This document shows positions 14,546 through 14,744 of a stretch of DNA of 14,744 bases, one piece after another. The translations under genes and the position numbers were made by a program. The stretch's first letter is position 1. Each line of letters starts with the position of its first letter. The notes below the pieces were generated by a model that was not told the DNA's origin, did no database searches, and saw nothing but the letters and a program-made list of their open reading frames with translations. Origin of the DNA: Porphyromonadaceae bacterium UBA4259 (GTDB lineage: Bacteria; Bacteroidota; Bacteroidia; Bacteroidales; Muribaculaceae); assembly GCA_002396125.1 (NCBI GenBank), contig DGWL01000104.1:1-14744 (forward strand), read 5' to 3'.

Positions 14546-14576
14546 TTTGTATTTCTCTCAACTTGCACTATCTTTG
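14546..14576 (+). promoter_or_regulatory. Bacteroidetes-type promoter for the gene leaving the window
   Basis: TTTG at 14546-14549 is followed after 19 bases by TATCTTTG at 14569-14576, a full match to TTTG-N19-TAnnTTTG. The start site would fall near 14582-14585, giving a leader of about 95 bases before the ATG at 14678. Confidence 0.85.
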
Positions 14577-14584
14577 TGCCTAGA

Positions 14585-14671
14585 ATGCTAGCGGTAATGC
14601 GGTTTCAGCAATGGTTGCAGGAATGCAGGGAGTTGCTTGGCACGTGTGGCTGCTGGTCGACAAACAACTGA
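14585..14671 (+). other. Possible 28-codon upstream ORF in the 5' leader
   Basis: An ATG at 14585, almost at the inferred transcription start, opens a 28-codon frame rich in Cys and Trp (MRFQQWLQECREL, CGCW) and closes with TGA at 14669-14671, six bases before the ATG of the next gene. The size and placement fit a leader peptide, but chance is quite possible. There is no room for a ribosome-binding site unless it is translated leaderless. Confidence 0.25.
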
Positions 14672-14677
14672 AGACCA

Positions 14678-14744
14678 ATGGAAAAGAATACCGAATTAGT
14701 AGAATATACCACTCCTGCAACTAAGAAAGGCAAGGGAGGTAAGA
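14678..14744 (+). CDS. Start of an unidentified gene, truncated by the window edge
   Basis: Only 22 codons are visible (MEKNTELVEYTTPATKKGKGGK), followed by an incomplete codon. The start is supported by the consensus promoter about 100 bases upstream and an open frame to the edge. The Lys/Gly-rich end has no signal peptide character, so a cytoplasmic product is likely. I cannot assign a family from this fragment. Confidence 0.55.
   Translation, partial: MEKNTELVEYTTPATKKGKGGK

Overview
This window looks like a chromosomal segment of a Bacteroidota member, most likely order Bacteroidales. Three promoters match the Bacteroidetes consensus TTTG-N19/20-TAnnTTTG (1740-1771, 9192-9223, 14546-14576), start codons follow A-rich leaders rather than strong Shine-Dalgarno sites, and there are large secreted repeat proteins with a shared conserved C-terminal tail. 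I cannot assign family or genus. Muribaculaceae or Prevotellaceae would fit, but that is inference.

Left edge (1-1318): the 3' end of queA (queuosine tRNA modification) runs rightward and meets a leftward PhzF-family isomerase/epimerase gene. A bidirectional hairpin terminator lies between them.

Central block (about 1383-9144): two rightward genes for large secreted proteins lie here. The first (1919-6646, 1575 aa) has a signal peptide, four tandem units of about 230 aa, a fifth divergent longer unit, a beta-rich region and a conserved C-terminal tail. The second (6740-8935, 731 aa) has one divergent N-terminal unit, the same beta-rich region, an extra domain and the same tail. Two copies of a roughly 145-180 bp non-coding repeat flank this block in inverted orientation, and each copy can fold into a hairpin. 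The second gene is also a compositional mosaic: its first ~390 codons are AT-rich and the rest is not.

Right block (9192-14503): after a consensus promoter comes a tightly packed rightward set: a polytopic membrane protein resembling GT-C glycosyltransferases, a secreted C1B cysteine aminopeptidase (bleomycin hydrolase/PepC family), a lipoprotein with a thioredoxin fold lacking the CxxC cysteines, a BASS-like ten-helix transporter starting at TTG, and a small protein overlapping it by four bases. They look co-transcribed, but no single pathway is evident.

Right edge: a near-perfect promoter at 14546-14576, a possible 28-codon leader ORF, and the first 22 codons of a gene that leaves the window. 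No tRNA, rRNA, CRISPR array, transposase or integrase gene was seen.
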